A DNA stretch of 64,000 nt from Omphiscola glabra (GCA_964017045.1 OZ024807.1:19017813-19081812), one strand, 5' to 3'. Counted from the first letter of the stretch, positions 12,963 to 26,000 are shown. Program-made: numbers and translations. Notes: a model not told the origin generated them from the letters alone.

Positions 12963-14250
12963 CTGAAATATCAAAATGTATCTTATTTATTATGTTTAAT
13001 ACATATATATTTAATAATGAATATTTGTTTTAACAATCAAAAACATTTTGAATGTGTATAACTGAAAAACATTAAAACTTAATTTTCTACTTTTTTTACT
13101 TTTTATTTGTTATCATTAAAAAATAAAATACTTTCCTGTCAATAGGCTACACAATATAACTATCAAAGTTGCACTTTTATCATGCATTGCTTAATTTATT
13201 TATTTTTGAAATACAGTGTATGTATTCTCTGTTACAGTGAAATGTTAACATTCCAACAAGGATTCATGTAATGAGTTTTTCTTCACCAATGTCTCACACT
13301 TAAGTTAACACACCAATTGAGCTTCCTACAATCAGATGCTGTTTTTTTAACAAAACAGTTAACAATAGATAAGTGCTATTACAGTTTAACAGCCTAAACT
13401 GAAATGAATCAAGTAATTTTCAGTGAACCAAAATAGTAGGGATCATTAATCCGTTTTTTTTTTCTTGTTTTCTAATTTTGTTTATTTTCTTGTGCTATCA
13501 ATAAATCGGTAGGAGTATTTTTCTAGAAGCATGAGATTTATACACAACCGTCTGAACCTAAGGAATAAAGTAACTAATACATGGCACATGGTAACAATAA
13601 GCATTTATTATTATTATTTTTTTAAAATAATTGTTTTGCATCAAATAAGGCCTACAAACATTCTAATGGAAAATGAGTAACTATCTCTTAAAAATTACAT
13701 TATTATTTAAACAGTTGTATATGTAATTCATAACAATATTATTATCATGAGTAAGACATATGTGTATCAAAATATTCCGACTCTAAATTATTTATTAGTA
13801 AGTTGAATTTTATTTAAATTAAATTTTTAAATGAATCTACTTATTTCTGTTTTTTTAAAAGGTGAATTCTGTATTGAATTAAAATAAGCGTGAATCTGCT
13901 AATTTTCGAGATTTGTTAATATTATTTAAAAATATAACAATGATTTTGTAATGTAAATCCAGCTGGTTGAAAGATTGCCATCTCATGAATTCTCTATGCA
14001 AAAGTACAAATTGATGTGACTGCTTCCATACCTCCCATCTCAAAATTCAACCCCCAGTGAAAATAGTTAAGTTTCTCATATTGGTGCTGTTTGTAAGAGC
14101 ATTTTATCTGGAAGCTGGTTGTAGGAGCATCTAAACTGGGAGCTGGTTGTAGGATCAAGCTCTTTATTAGTTCAACTCGTTACATTGATATGTGCCATGT
14201 CTGTGTCTTCGGCATTTTCATTTTGTCCTGCGTGCACATCTAATCACTGT
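12690..14250. repeat. Segmental duplication, copy 2 (partner 6886-8170)
   Basis: See the partner block. This copy keeps an open Ig exon at its left side, whereas the partner exon is decayed. Confidence 0.7.
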
Positions 14251-15500
14251 TGTTTGGGACTGTGCTTTTATAATCTAGAAGAAAATAAGGCACGTGCCTA
14301 TAGGCCTCGAGACATTTGATCCATTTAAAAGTGTGTGTGTGGTGGTGGGTTAGGGAAATGAGGTTTTTTTTAAATTGATAAACTTCTTTTTATGTTTTCA
14401 GATTTAAGGTAGTGATGTTATAACGGACATATCCGTACATAAAACGTATAAGAATTAAGGAAAGAAAATCAGAAAAAAGTAAGGAAACAGAATTAGTGGT
14501 AATCTTTATTGTCATTAGTAGAAATGTGTTTTAGAGATTTTGTTTTCTAAAATTTTCTTCTTTATCATTCAAACTAAATTAATATGACTAAACAAAATAA
14601 ATAAATATTTTTTTAGCATACGCTTTATGCAACAATTTTTTTAAAATTTTATTTACACAGGTATATTTCTTTTGTCTGTCTGAATGTATATTTATATGTG
14701 AATAAAGCACTTTACACATAGGCAAGATATTTTTGAAACTGATATGCATATGTTTTCCCAACAATACCTATTGTTCGTTTAATTAGTATCATATATTTTT
14801 ATTTAATTAATGTTTAAGTTCAAGGTCGATAACTCTACAGAAAAATGAAATGGTTGTCAAAATTAGAGAGGCGCGAAATATTGAAAATGTCTACAAACGA
14901 ATCACTGAATCAACACCTTTAATAAATAAGTCATCACTTTATTTCGACAAACACTTACAAAATACTTGTCATTGCAGTACCCTTCTCTGCGAGCGTTTTT
15001 TGATTAAGATCATAAGAAATAATTATATACTTCTTTAACTGTAGTTCACTTCACTAATGTCAGTAATACACATTATTTTTCTATTTATAATTACTTTCCT
15101 CTTTACACATATGAAACACATAGTTTATTTGATGTATTAAACGTAAGTAGTTAGTTAATGAATTAAATAAGGTAAACTTTTCAGTATGTTTAAAAATCCA
15201 TAAAAACAGTAAAGTACGCATACGAAAATTAGACAAGACTTTGCTGGAGAACAATGAAAAGATCCAATAATACTTACTAATATTAGATTATTTCATTCGG
15301 TTTCACTTTTTAAAGTTTAATAGTTTATTTCATAATAATATGTTGTGTAGATTATTTTGTTTAAGATGTGTTTAAAAAAAAATAATAACTTTGTCTTTTT
15401 TTTTTAACTTGCTTGAAGTAAATAAATAAATACATGTTTAAAAGGAAAATGGAAAAATAGTAATATTTTGTGTGAGAGAAAATACATAAATATATGAAGG
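14251..15500. other. AT-rich non-coding stretch
   Basis: Only short frames of 60 residues or so, of AT-biased composition. Nothing supportable as a gene. A TG-rich run lies near 14330. Confidence 0.5.
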
Positions 15501-15504
15501 TACA

Positions 15505-16240
<736 letters not shown>

Positions 16241-16785
16241 AAAAATATACAGTTCCTCTAAACTGTTTTTTTGTGCTGAACTTACCTCATTCATACACTT
16301 TTGTTTTTGACAATTTCTCATTACTTTTAGTTACACAAATTTAAACACAGAGTTTATATTAAGTGATTGATTAATAACTGGCTCATGATAGTTGCGAATA
16401 TTAAATAATCATAAATAATCCTAAGCCCTTTTCCAGTTTCATTTTTACCTGTAAAATGAGACAAGGGGAAATCAAAATTATTTATCCCTACCAGTTGTAA
16501 CACAGTTTCTGTATGGTGAATTCGTGACCTAAGAATTTACCCCGTCTGTTAATGAAATCAAATTATGATGCAAAAAGCATTTGTGAATCCTTGAGGGGTG
16601 AGTGCTGACATAGGATTTCAATTTTTTTTTTTTTTCAGAAAAATTGGATGAAAAGTTTAACCTCAAATAGTGTTTTTAAAAATAATATCGTATATATATG
16701 TATATATAATATACAAACGGATACAATTATAAAAATATTAATTTATATCAATGAATTACAGAAATTTAAGGAGTTCCATTTTCAA

Positions 16786-17375
16786 ACACTCTTCTCCTAT
16801 ACAATTTGCTGTTGAAATTTTTAAAAACTACATTTTGCCAGACCCCCAATTAGCATACCTCATCAACACAAACTTAAAGAGGATACTTTATTATTCATTC
16901 ATCTTAGATATAAAGCAAACTATTTCGTATAGTTAAAAGACTTAATAACATGTCACTGAAATTTTTATTGTGATTGGTCAGGAAACGAGTTTCCTTTTAC
17001 TTTGTTATATCTTTTTAAAAATATGTAAAATGGGTTAATCATCCTGACGCCTTCACTGAATTTAAACTCCATCGTTTTCGAAAGAAAATTAAAACATTTC
17101 CAAATGACCGTAACATTTATATAAAATCCAAATTATTACAAATCCTTATTTTAAATTGTAAACTTCATTTCACTTTTAAAAAGAAAAAGGGGAAAATTGT
17201 TTCTAATTTGTGTGTCCATTTTGTTCTGCTTTATTTACTTTCTGCCAGTTCTCCACGCTCTAACTATAATAGCTTTGTTAAGGTTGGTTCTTGTTATAAC
17301 ATAGTGTTACTTCAAAGGCACAAACTACTTTTAAAGTACTGTAACAATCACCTCAAAAGTGTATATGTGGTCTTC
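16786..17375. repeat. Local tandem duplication, right copy (partner 15505-16240)
   Basis: Shares scattered but collinear blocks with 15505-16240 as described there. The LINE beginning near 17406 follows immediately after the right edge of this copy. Confidence 0.65.
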
Positions 17376-17765
17376 CTGTTCACATTGTCAAGACTTTGTT
17401 TCTAATTGTACACCATCTATCTTTTGTCTTGTGTGGAGTTTCTGATCTCCCATCAAGCGCCTCCCCAGGTGGCGGATAGGGGAATGCCCACCAGATATGG
17501 TAGGTACTGGGGAAATCAAATACCCAGGGTGGACCAAAATCAGAGCCTGCTGCCTTGCAGGGAGTGGACGAAACCACAAAGGCTAGGGTACCCTTCCCAA
17601 AATTAAGGGCAGCTCTCCGGAGAGTTGCGAGGGGCATCCCCCCAGACGGTTGTGCGCAGGGCTAACAACTCTGCTGCGTAAAAACCCTTTGTTACAAAAA
17701 CGCAGACAAGAGCAACAAAAGACTTTACGGTCCTGGGAGAAGATAGATTCCCAGCCGCGGAATGC

Positions 17766-19487
17766 ATGACGCCAAGTAGTGAAAGCCAGAATCTGGAAAC
17801 TACTAGGCCGACGACCATCATCTCCACCAGGGCCACCACCGCCATTGGAACATGGAATGTACGCACCATGTATGAGACAGGAAAGACTGCACAAGTAGCC
17901 GCGGAGATGAGGAACTATAACCTCGCCATACTAGGAATCAGCGAGGCAAGATGTATCGGGTGCGGACAGAAGAGACTAGCCTCAGGAGAGATGCTGCTAT
18001 TCTCAGGGCACGAGAGTGACGATGCACCACACACTCTGGGCGTGGCCCTGATGATATCCAGGGCAGCCCAAGGAGCACTCATTGGATCGGAGGCGCATGG
18101 GCCTAGAATACTCACAGCAACCTTTCGGACCAAAAAACACAGAATCAATTTGGATGTTATCCAGTGCTACGCACCAACAAACGAAAGTGAGGAGGAAGAC
18201 AAAGATGAATTCTATAACAGATTGCTTACCATTACCCAGGGTCGCCCTAGGCGAAACATTGTCATCCTCATAGGAGATCTCAATGCCAAGATCGGAAGTG
18301 ACAACACGGGCTATGAAGAAGCCATGGGGCGACAGGGGATAGGAGAAATGAATGATAACGGAGAAAGATTTGCCGACCTATGTGCCACAACAAATCTAGT
18401 CATAGGCGGGAGCTTATTCCAACACAGGAGGATACACAAGGCCACATGGGTTTCACCGGACCTCCAAACGATGAACCAAATAGATCATGTGTGTATTGGG
18501 AAAAAATTCAGGCGATCTCTCCAAGATGTACGTGTCAGAAGAGGAGCTGACGTTGCCTCAGACCACCATCTTCTAGTGGCCCGGCTGAGACTAAAACTGA
18601 AAAGGCACTACACTGAGCAGACATCATATAGGTTGCGCTACAACACCCCCCTCTTGAAAGATAAGGCCAAACAGGAAGAGTTCAGGATCACTCTGTCCAA
18701 CAAGTTCCAAGTCCTACAGGAACTGCTAGGAGACGAGACGATCGAAGAAAAGTGGCAGGGAGTAAAGAAAGCAGTCAAATCAACATGTCAGGAAGTGTTG
18801 GGAAACAAGAAACATACACACAAAGAATGGATAACAGCAGATACATTGAAAGTGATAGAAGAGAGAAAAGGGAAGAAGGCAGAAATTAACAACAGCCGTA
18901 CACGAGCGCAGAAAGTTAGGTTCCAAAAGGAGTACTCAGAGGCAAATAAGAAAGTAAAGAAAAGCGCTAAGAGGGACAAAAGGAACTTTGTAGACATGCT
19001 TGCCAAAGAAGCGGAAGAAGCAGCCTACCAAGGAAATATGCGGGAATTGTTCGCTACCATCAAGAAGTTGTCTGGAAAGTTCAGGAAGCCAGAGAGACCA
19101 GTGAAGGACAAAGATGGTAAGAGCATACCAAATGAGGAGCAACAGAGAGCCAGATGGAAAGAACACTTTGAGGAACTTCTAAACAGGCCAGAGCCAAGTA
19201 ACCCACCAGATATTCAGCCAGCTGACAGTGACCTGGCTATTGACTGCAACGCACCCACCAAAGAAGAGATCCGCATTGCCATCAAACAACTTAAAAATGG
19301 CAAGGCTGCAGGACCGGATGGCATCCCAGCAGAGGCACTGAAGGCTGACGCGCACACCAGTGTAGATATGCTTCACCCACTGTTCTTGAAGATCTGGGAG
19401 GAGGAACAGGTACCTTCGGAGTGGAAGGAGGGATATCTCATTAAAATCCCCAAAAAAGGGGGACTTAAGCTCCTGCTCCAACTATAG
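17766..19487 (+). CDS. LINE ORF, 5' part: AP endonuclease and start of reverse transcriptase
   Basis: 573 residues from an ATG at 17766. Residues about 27-280 form an apurinic/apyrimidinic-like endonuclease: GTWNVRT near the start (the active-site Asn), SEARC (Glu), [16 protein letters not shown] (Asp/Asn) and [12 protein letters not shown] (the terminal Asp-His). It nicks target DNA to prime insertion. A basic linker (about 300-450) leads to the reverse transcriptase start, where [15 protein letters not shown] is seen. The frame ends at 19487 because of a one-base indel in the A6G5 run at about 19450-19461. In the next frame the sequence continues correctly ([17 protein letters not shown]) into the following segment, so this is one ORF with a frameshift or a sequencing error. 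Confidence 0.85.
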   Translation: MTPSSESQNLETTRPTTIISTRATTAIGTWNVRTMYETGKTAQVAAEMRNYNLAILGISEARCIGCGQKRLASGEMLLFSGHESDDAPHTLGVALMISRAAQGALIGSEAHGPRILTATFRTKKHRINLDVIQCYAPTNESEEEDKDEFYNRLLTITQGRPRRNIVILIGDLNAKIGSDNTGYEEAMGRQGIGEMNDNGERFADLCATTNLVIGGSLFQHRRIHKATWVSPDLQTMNQIDHVCIGKKFRRSLQDVRVRRGADVASDHHLLVARLRLKLKRHYTEQTSYRLRYNTPLLKDKAKQEEFRITLSNKFQVLQELLGDETIEEKWQGVKKAVKSTCQEVLGNKKHTHKEWITADTLKVIEERKGKKAEINNSRTRAQKVRFQKEYSEANKKVKKSAKRDKRNFVDMLAKEAEEAAYQGNMRELFATIKKLSGKFRKPERPVKDKDGKSIPNEEQQRARWKEHFEELLNRPEPSNPPDIQPADSDLAIDCNAPTKEEIRIAIKQLKNGKAAGPDGIPAEALKADAHTSVDMLHPLFLKIWEEEQVPSEWKEGYLIKIPKKGGLKLLLQL

Positions 19488-20773
19488 AGGGATCACCTTA
19501 CTGTCCATCCCAGGCAAGGTTTTCAACCGAGTACTACTCAACAGAATGAAAGAAACTGTTGACCCCCTGCTGCGGGACCAACATGCTGGCTTCCGGACCA
19601 ACAGATCCTGTACTGACCAAATTGCAACACTGCGCATCATCCTAGAGCAATCCCTGGAATGGAACTCACCCCTCTACATCAACTTCGTTGACTACGAGAA
19701 AGCCTTTGACAGTGTGGATAGGCAAACCCTCTGGAGACTGTTGAGACATTATGGAGTCCCGCGGAAAATCACGGACTTGATCAGAAACTCTTACGAGGGG
19801 ATGACCTGCCGAGTGGTCCACGGACAACAGGTGACGGATGCTTTCCAGGTGAAGACCGGTGTGAGGCAGGGATGTTTGCTTTCGCCTTTCCTGTTCCTAT
19901 TGGCCATTGACTGGGTGATGAAAACGTCCACACAACAGAAGCGGAATGGTATTCAATGGACCTTGTGGGACCAGCTTGATGACCTCGATTTTGCTGACGA
20001 TCTTGCCCTTCTCTCCCATACCCAACAACAGTTGCAGGAGAAGACCAGAAATATTGCAGACACTTCTGCACGTATTGGTCTTAATATTCACAAGGGGAAG
20101 AGCAAGGTCCTCAAGGTCAATGCCGCTACCAATACAGCACCCATCAGGCTCAAAGAGGAAGCGCTCGAAGAGGTAGAGAGCTTTGTCTACCTTGGCAGCA
20201 TCGTGGACAAGCAAGGTGGGACAGATGCTGACATCAAAATAAGGGTAGGAAAGGCACGGGCAGCCTTCCAACAACTAAAAAATGTCTGGGCCTCCAAACA
20301 CCTAAATACCAAACTGAAGATCAGAACCTTCAACACAATGGTGAAACCGGTTCTAGTGTATGGTGCAGAAACATGGAGAATCACTGCTGGGAATATGAAG
20401 AGAATCCAGTCCTTCATCAATAACTGCTTAAGAATGATTCTCGGGATTCATTGGCCCGACAGAATCAGCAACCAGAAACTGTGGCAGCGGACAAAGCAAG
20501 AACCTGTAGAACAAGAGATCCTCCAGAGAAGATGGAGATGGATTGGCCATACGCTCAGGAAACCTGCCTCCAGCATAACTAGACACGCCTTGAATTGGAA
20601 CCCTCAAGGAAAACGGAAAAGTGGCAGGCCTAAGAACACTTGGCGCCGTGAAGTGGAGGCGGATACCAAGAAACTTGGCCACAATTTGGGGGAGGCTGGA
20701 GAGATTGGCTCAGGATCGTGATGCCTGGAGGGCTCTTGTAGGCGGCCTATGTCCTATTCACAGACGTCGATGA
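19462..20773 (+). CDS. LINE ORF, 3' part: reverse transcriptase and C-terminal domain
   Basis: Continuation of the LINE ORF in the +1 frame. It shows the fingers/palm motifs in order: [26 protein letters not shown] (first catalytic Asp), [13 protein letters not shown], and [10 protein letters not shown] with the YADD-type catalytic pair. Then come the [11 protein letters not shown] block, the LVYGAETW segment and a C-terminal region ([23 protein letters not shown]) like that often annotated DUF6451. A second one-base slip in the TTTGGGGG run near 20690 ends the plain reading at 20721. In the neighbouring frame the typical end ([16 protein letters not shown]) runs to a stop at 20771-20773. Both lesions are in homopolymers, so the source element may be intact. 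Confidence 0.85.
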
Positions 20774-20877
20774 AGATCGGCTGCTGTTCCTCGAGGACGA
20801 AAAGGCGAAAGAAGAATTATATACATTTTTCTTCTTTCTTCCCATTTTGGTTCTGGTGTACTGAAATATTACACTCA

Positions 20878-21330
20878 CTGTATGGGACCGAGCCATTGCT
20901 CTTTAATGGTCCCGGCAAGTGTGGAACAGGCCTGCCGACATGGTTGGCTGGGAGCACCCCAGTCAAACCAGTCGCTAGCGTCGGCTAGTGTGCTCGACCG
21001 TCTCCGGCGCCTGTCCACAATGACAGCATGTCGGGTCCAGCTGCGGATACAACCTATTCAGGTAGCTGCGGGTAGGGCAATGCTCTGTCCTCATCTGCGT
21101 GATAAGGCTCTGCTGGTGGCGTTTAAGACACCACCACTGATCGCCATTGCGGTTAGGTTTTGGGCATGTTCCTGTAAAGTTTAAGGGCTGCGGAGTCCTG
21201 TTTCCATTATGTATTCCATTCCTCATGATAAGGTCCTTTTTCCAAGCCTTGGTCCCCAGTTGGGTCATTGGTCAGTTAAGTTAATACCCGTAAGAGCCTA
21301 GCCTCGCAAGATAGTCAGCTCTATTTTTTG
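20878..21330 (-). mobile_element. LINE 3'-end fragment, opposite strand
   Basis: The minus strand 21268-20975 encodes the extreme C-terminus of a different LINE: HCPTRSYLNRLYP, then CCHCGQAPETVEH, a Cys-Cys-His-type knuckle found after RNase H in some LINE clades. The frame breaks after VEHTSRR. Downstream (20950-20878) is 3' UTR-like sequence containing the palindromic GGGACC...GGTCCC. It lies directly next to the 3' end of the plus-strand LINE, so one probably inserted beside or into the other. Confidence 0.75.
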
Positions 21331-21780
21331 GAGGGTTCCCCACAAGTCCTGAGATCCATTTAAAGGTCTCTTAGCCCCCTTGAGACTGTATCTGTCGTAC
21401 GAGCTCCAAGATTGCTTTTGCTCTTTTCGTGTTCAGAGAGCACCTCTTCATCTTTTCGAGAGCACATTGTGTATCGGTTAATACTACGATGGATTGGAGT
21501 GTTCTACGTCAGGCTAATCTACGTCGCTATTGTTTCAGACCAATTAATATGGCTTCAAATTATGCTTCAGTTGCAGTGTTATTCGTGGCGCTTGGGTCTG
21601 AAATCTTGCACGTTTTTTTTTTTTACCATGCTGAGTTTTGACGTAGCTCAAGCACCGACTTCCCGTACGTGGTTATGCAGCTGGAGTTTCTTGTCCAACC
21701 TTATGCCCAAGAACGTGGTTGACTTATCCCATCTGAGCGACTTACCTCAGATGTGACGATCGAGGTACTAAGAAGGCGTT
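21331..21780. other. GC-richer block of unknown origin
   Basis: Less AT-rich than its flanks and directly adjacent to the two LINE pieces. Short open frames exist on the plus strand but none is recognisable. It is probably more transposon-derived sequence. Confidence 0.35.
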
Positions 21781-22112
21781 ATTTAAAAATAAAAATAAAA
21801 CTATTTTGGTGTACTTAAGCTATTGTATGTTATAAGGTTGGAATATGATAATCAACATTGAAACCTTATTAAATGAATGGACTTTGTTTTTAATGTTCAT
21901 TTTACTTGATCAGTTTTTGTTTAAAAAAAAAAAATATGTGTTCTCAAATATTGTATTGCTAGAAAAAATGTGTATGGAAAATGCTATTCCAAAACATAAG
22001 AAGATAAGAATAGTTTTTAAAAAAACATTATAAATATTTTAAGAACATTTAGCAAACGTTTATTCCCGACTGATTTGCGTTATTACATTTTATCACAATT
22101 ATTCAGATAATG

Positions 22113-22300
22113 CAGGCCTGCACAACTCAAAATCTGAGGTGGGACGTAATACTTTATGAAAAACGTGTGCGGGCCGAAAGATGATAGGACAGGGGCGAAA
22201 GCTATTAAGAAAATAATTATAATATTGCCCAGGATTGCTATCGGAAAAATAACAACTTCTACAGCCTTCTAAAACATTAAAATTAACGACGCGTATTAAA
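22113..22300. mobile_element. hAT-family fragment, CAGGCCTGCACAACTC end
   Basis: Starts with the terminus CAGGCCTGCACAACTC and then follows, base for base over about 80 bp with some changes, the reverse complement of the right end of the element at 36147-36501 (for example GTGCGGGCCGAAAG). The opposite end is not found, so it is truncated or internally deleted. Confidence 0.65.
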
Positions 22301-22379
22301 AAAAACAACACAACACCACTATAGTAAAATAAAATACTTTATATAAAAACACATTTAGAATCATGTTTGTAAACCTTTC

Positions 22380-22870
22380 GTTCCCGATGGAATCCCGATC
22401 CCGGAGGGTCCCCAATTGGATCTCATTTCCCGATTGGATCCCGTTTTCCTATGTATCCCTGTATTCGGAGGGATCCTGATCCCATTTAGATCTAAATATT
22501 GTTTAGATCACAGTGCCGGTTGGATCCCGCTTCCCGGTGCTATCCCGAACCCGATTGAATCATAATTTCGGTGTGATACCGTTTCACTGTGGGATCCCGA
22601 TCTCGGTTTGTTTCTCAATCCCGGTGCATTCCCGATCTCGTGGGTTGCCGTTTCCTGTGGGGTCCTGATTCCGTTAGGATCCCGTTCCCTGTGTGATCCC
22701 GTTTTCCGATGGTCTCCTTTTCTCAGATTGGATTCCGTTAGCCCTCTTTGATTCCGTTACTCGGTGGGATCGCGTTACCGGTGGATTCCAGATTATTCGT
22801 TCCCCTTTTGGATCACGTTCCTCGTTGGGATCATGTTCCCTTAATAGTTGATTTCAATTATCAGTAGGAT
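22380..22870. repeat. Degenerate GGATCCCGTTCCCGGT-type repeat
   Basis: About 490 bp of loosely repeated units around GATCCCG(A/T)TCCCGGTGG, roughly 17-20 bp each, with heavy divergence. The composition is unlike its surroundings and rich in GATCC. No open frame of note. Confidence 0.75.
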
Positions 22871-23564
22871 TGTGAAGGTATGTTTGAAGAAAATCCCAAT
22901 GAAAATATAGAAATGACTAGACCTAAAGCAACATCTCAATAATCTTTTAGATCCCGTTATATATCCCCGTAGAGCAATATATAATTTTCTGGAATATTCT
23001 AAATTAAAATCAATATTCTCCTCAAAAGGTGTAACACGGACTTTTAAACGTAATTATTTTGTCGAATAAGAAAAAGTATACAACTAAATGCACAGCTATA
23101 ACTACAGTACGTTTAAGTTGATAAAGGGCCCAGCAGGGGCCTATTCCATACTTGCACCGAAAAAGTTTTGCGTAAGATTGGGGGCCCTATTAAATCATTA
23201 GGAAAAATAATAGTATTTCAATTTAAAAGTTGTCCCTTAAAAATCATTAACAAATTTCAATAGAAATAACTTTTATAAATTATCGAACCGGCCCTCCCAG
23301 AATTGATTGGATATTATTACTTTTAAATCCACAAAATTTCACTATGGACTATAAAGTTTATGGCTGCCAAGCTAGGCCTAGATCGATCAATGCACATATA
23401 ACCTTTAGTCCTTTCTAAACATATAAATATTTGTAAAGATTATATAAGGACAAATGGATATTATGAGTTCAGTGCCCTTCAGTATTTGAATGTGGATAAT
23501 TAAGTGCTCGTGTACTAAGTTTGGTCAAGATCCATCTATTCATGTAAGAGTATTTGTTTTTAAT
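22871..23564. other. AT-rich non-coding stretch
   Basis: Nothing supportable as a gene or repeat was seen. Confidence 0.4.
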
Positions 23565-23587
23565 TTTATTTACATAGCTCTTATAAA

Positions 23588-23655
<68 letters not shown>

Positions 23656-23712
23656 TCAGTATATATATATATATATAATATATATATCCTTTATAAGAGC
23701 TATGTAAATAAA
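23565..23712. repeat. Long inverted repeat with TA core
   Basis: The 25-bp arm at 23565-23589 (from TTTATTTACATAGCTC to AAAGG) is matched exactly by its reverse complement at 23688-23712. The arms extend into TA repeats and the core is about 98 bp of TA with a CTCAG interruption. Strong cruciform potential; a MITE or a duplicated microsatellite flank are both possible. Confidence 0.9.
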
Positions 23713-24197
23713 AATAAAAAAATTCTTAATATATATATATGAATACTAGACTTTCTCTTCAACTTAACTTAAGTCATTTATATTCTCATTATTTTTCGCA
23801 TACTTTAAAAAAATTGTATTTGAATTTTTTTTTAAAAATCATACAATTAATCTTATGTTATTTTCTATATTGTAATATATCATTCCTGTTGCGTTATGAA
23901 TGATTAAAAAAAATAGTTCGAAACTAAATCTTAAAGGGAAATTAAAAATATTGACCCGTAATTTAAATTAGAGTTCTCATTGAAGACTGAAACATATATA
24001 AAATATACACTGTTTGTCATTAGCTTATTAGACGAAAGTAGTACAGCTAAGGTGAAAACTATAAGCGATTGTTTTGTAAATTAAGACATTGAACAAGAGA
24101 CATCGAATAGTATAAATGTGCTGTTTAATATTATTTCAAACACAATATTAAAGATGCAAACTCTTAAACTTAATTTTTTTAAATATCATTTTAAAAA

Positions 24198-26000
24198 ATG
24201 AATTTCTCGTTCTTGAGCCTATTACTGCTCTCTGTTATTCATTGCTATGATAATTTATATTTTGACAAAGAATTACTTGTACAGTTACAAACAATATTGC
24301 CGACGCTACAGACCCAGTATTCCTGTAGAAACCGATGCGGCAACGCAGTCCTGTTGTACCCGTGTGCTTGTGACGTCAGATGTGTCGTGTACAAAAACTG
24401 CTGCGAGGACTTCAACACTCAGTGTCCGGATATTTTAAAACTGGGAGAGGAGAATTTCGGATCGTTGTTACACCTCGAAGTTGTCTGCAGTTCTGTCAGT
24501 AATGTCCTGGTTATCTCGTCGTGTCCGGAAAAAACAGAATGGGAGGAGCCTGATTATTATTCGGTTTTCATTAATTTAACACATTCGATGGATTTTGATG
24601 AGGTTTTTAACAATTTAAATTATTTCACGTTAGTTGAAAATTTTCATTACTTAAAAAACGTGCATGTCACTGATTTATTTACTGGACTAGTGTACAAGAA
24701 TATGGACTATTTCGAATGCAATACCGGCGAGAAATCTGTCCCACTTAAATGGAAACTAGCCATTGTGGACATTAATCAATCTTCCAAATTCAGCTACTTT
24801 TTTAATAGATTAAGATATTTAAGTCCAAGACTTGCAAAGCAAGACTCAAATTATCCAATTTGTCAAAGCCACGTTGAAAAACACAAATGCCGAAATCAGC
24901 AGACTTATGAACGTTTATGCGTGTCATACTTTTCTTACATTTCATTCAAAGACAAAACATATAACAACCGAGCTTGTGCCTTGTGCGAGTTTTCGATCAC
25001 GGTATTGTCTTGGGGATTTTCGGTGCCGGTCTTTCGTGATGTTCCCATTGAGGCCGTCATCTCGTCTTCCTTGCTGCAGAACTCATCCCTAACGTTATCT
25101 CTGGCTTCAACGCAATATGTTGCGACTGCTTGGTCAGAGATGACGTGTTCGTTGCCCATGACGTCGATTCTCGCCGACCAACACATTTGTTTAGATTTGT
25201 CTGAGAACATGTGTGATGAACTGTATGTTACGATCTCTTTCACTTGCCAGTACTTATCTTGTGACACACAAAATGGATTCATGTTGCTTCCTGATAGAGA
25301 GTGCGCACAGCAAAATGTGATGTACGTTGGACTGAATATTCACTCACTTAATATTTCAAATGACGAGGAGGCAAAACTTTTGTACAGCATATCTTGTTTT
25401 GTGAAACACGTCGCTGGTGTTAATGTGAAAGATTTGTTCAAGCCCGTGCACTTAGTTAACAGGGATAATTCTGTTACAGCCGTCTATGTGTCAACTTTCT
25501 TGTTATATAATTATGATACAGTCTTTTCAACTAAACTTATTCAAACGGGTCTAAACGTAATGTTTGGTTTATATTTGGAGAGGTTAAAAAGCAAACTCAT
25601 TATAAAGTATAATGAAAGTTTAGATGATGTAGTAGACTTACACAATTCAACTACTTGTGTAGATGTAAACAGCTCAAAAAGTTGGCTATACACACAGATC
25701 TGCAAAACTCCAGCTCATTTTACAGCCGACCCAGTAGATGTTAATGCATGTTTCTGCAAAGCAGTAGACAGGCAAAGAATATTTCAAAATGTATCCAGTT
25801 ACAGTTTGCAGTGTCAACTCAGTTGTTTAACTCCTTCACCCACGTCTGTTCGATACTCGTATCGTTTAATCAATGCCAACGATACGGAATGTTATGAGAT
25901 GTATGAGATTCAAAATAGTGGTAACCTAAAGCGGATGAATGTAATGTTAATTTTATCAATTGTCTGTCTTTACTATGATTTTATAACTCAATTAAAATAA
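24198..26000 (+). CDS. Somatomedin-B domain secreted or membrane-tethered protein, single exon
   Basis: 600 residues from an ATG at 24198. Residues 1-16 form a signal peptide (MNFSFLSLLLLSVIHC). Residues 43-76 carry eight cysteines spaced C-x3-C-x8-C-x-C-x3-C-x5-CC-x6-C, the somatomedin-B pattern, ending CCEDFNTQC. The middle region has cysteine-containing blocks, including ERLCVSYFSYI and NNRACALCEF, reminiscent of the ectodomains of molluscan Mth-like/adhesion-type GPCRs (family resemblance, from memory). Many N-glycosylation sites. The last 21 residues start with a short hydrophobic run (580-594) and then stop: a GPI signal, a marginal membrane anchor, or a receptor cut off before its seven helices. 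No intron is evident. A broken paralogue is at 39318-39765. Role probably extracellular recognition or adhesion; ligand unknown. Confidence 0.8.
   Translation: MNFSFLSLLLLSVIHCYDNLYFDKELLVQLQTILPTLQTQYSCRNRCGNAVLLYPCACDVRCVVYKNCCEDFNTQCPDILKLGEENFGSLLHLEVVCSSVSNVLVISSCPEKTEWEEPDYYSVFINLTHSMDFDEVFNNLNYFTLVENFHYLKNVHVTDLFTGLVYKNMDYFECNTGEKSVPLKWKLAIVDINQSSKFSYFFNRLRYLSPRLAKQDSNYPICQSHVEKHKCRNQQTYERLCVSYFSYISFKDKTYNNRACALCEFSITVLSWGFSVPVFRDVPIEAVISSSLLQNSSLTLSLASTQYVATAWSEMTCSLPMTSILADQHICLDLSENMCDELYVTISFTCQYLSCDTQNGFMLLPDRECAQQNVMYVGLNIHSLNISNDEEAKLLYSISCFVKHVAGVNVKDLFKPVHLVNRDNSVTAVYVSTFLLYNYDTVFSTKLIQTGLNVMFGLYLERLKSKLIIKYNESLDDVVDLHNSTTCVDVNSSKSWLYTQICKTPAHFTADPVDVNACFCKAVDRQRIFQNVSSYSLQCQLSCLTPSPTSVRYSYRLINANDTECYEMYEIQNSGNLKRMNVMLILSIVCLYYDFITQLK

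Larger units (their letters stand above)
17406..20865 (+). mobile_element. Nearly full-length APE-type LINE (RTE-like)
   Basis: GC-richer block with a 5' UTR (17406-17765, containing CCCAGGTGGCGGATAGGGG), one long coding region 17766-20773 broken at two places, and a short 3' UTR ending near 20865. It has endonuclease, reverse transcriptase and a C-terminal domain in the usual order. No poly-A tail is evident and I could not define target-site duplications. The element lies in the same strand as the 24-kb SMB gene and opposite to the receptor cluster. Confidence 0.85.
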
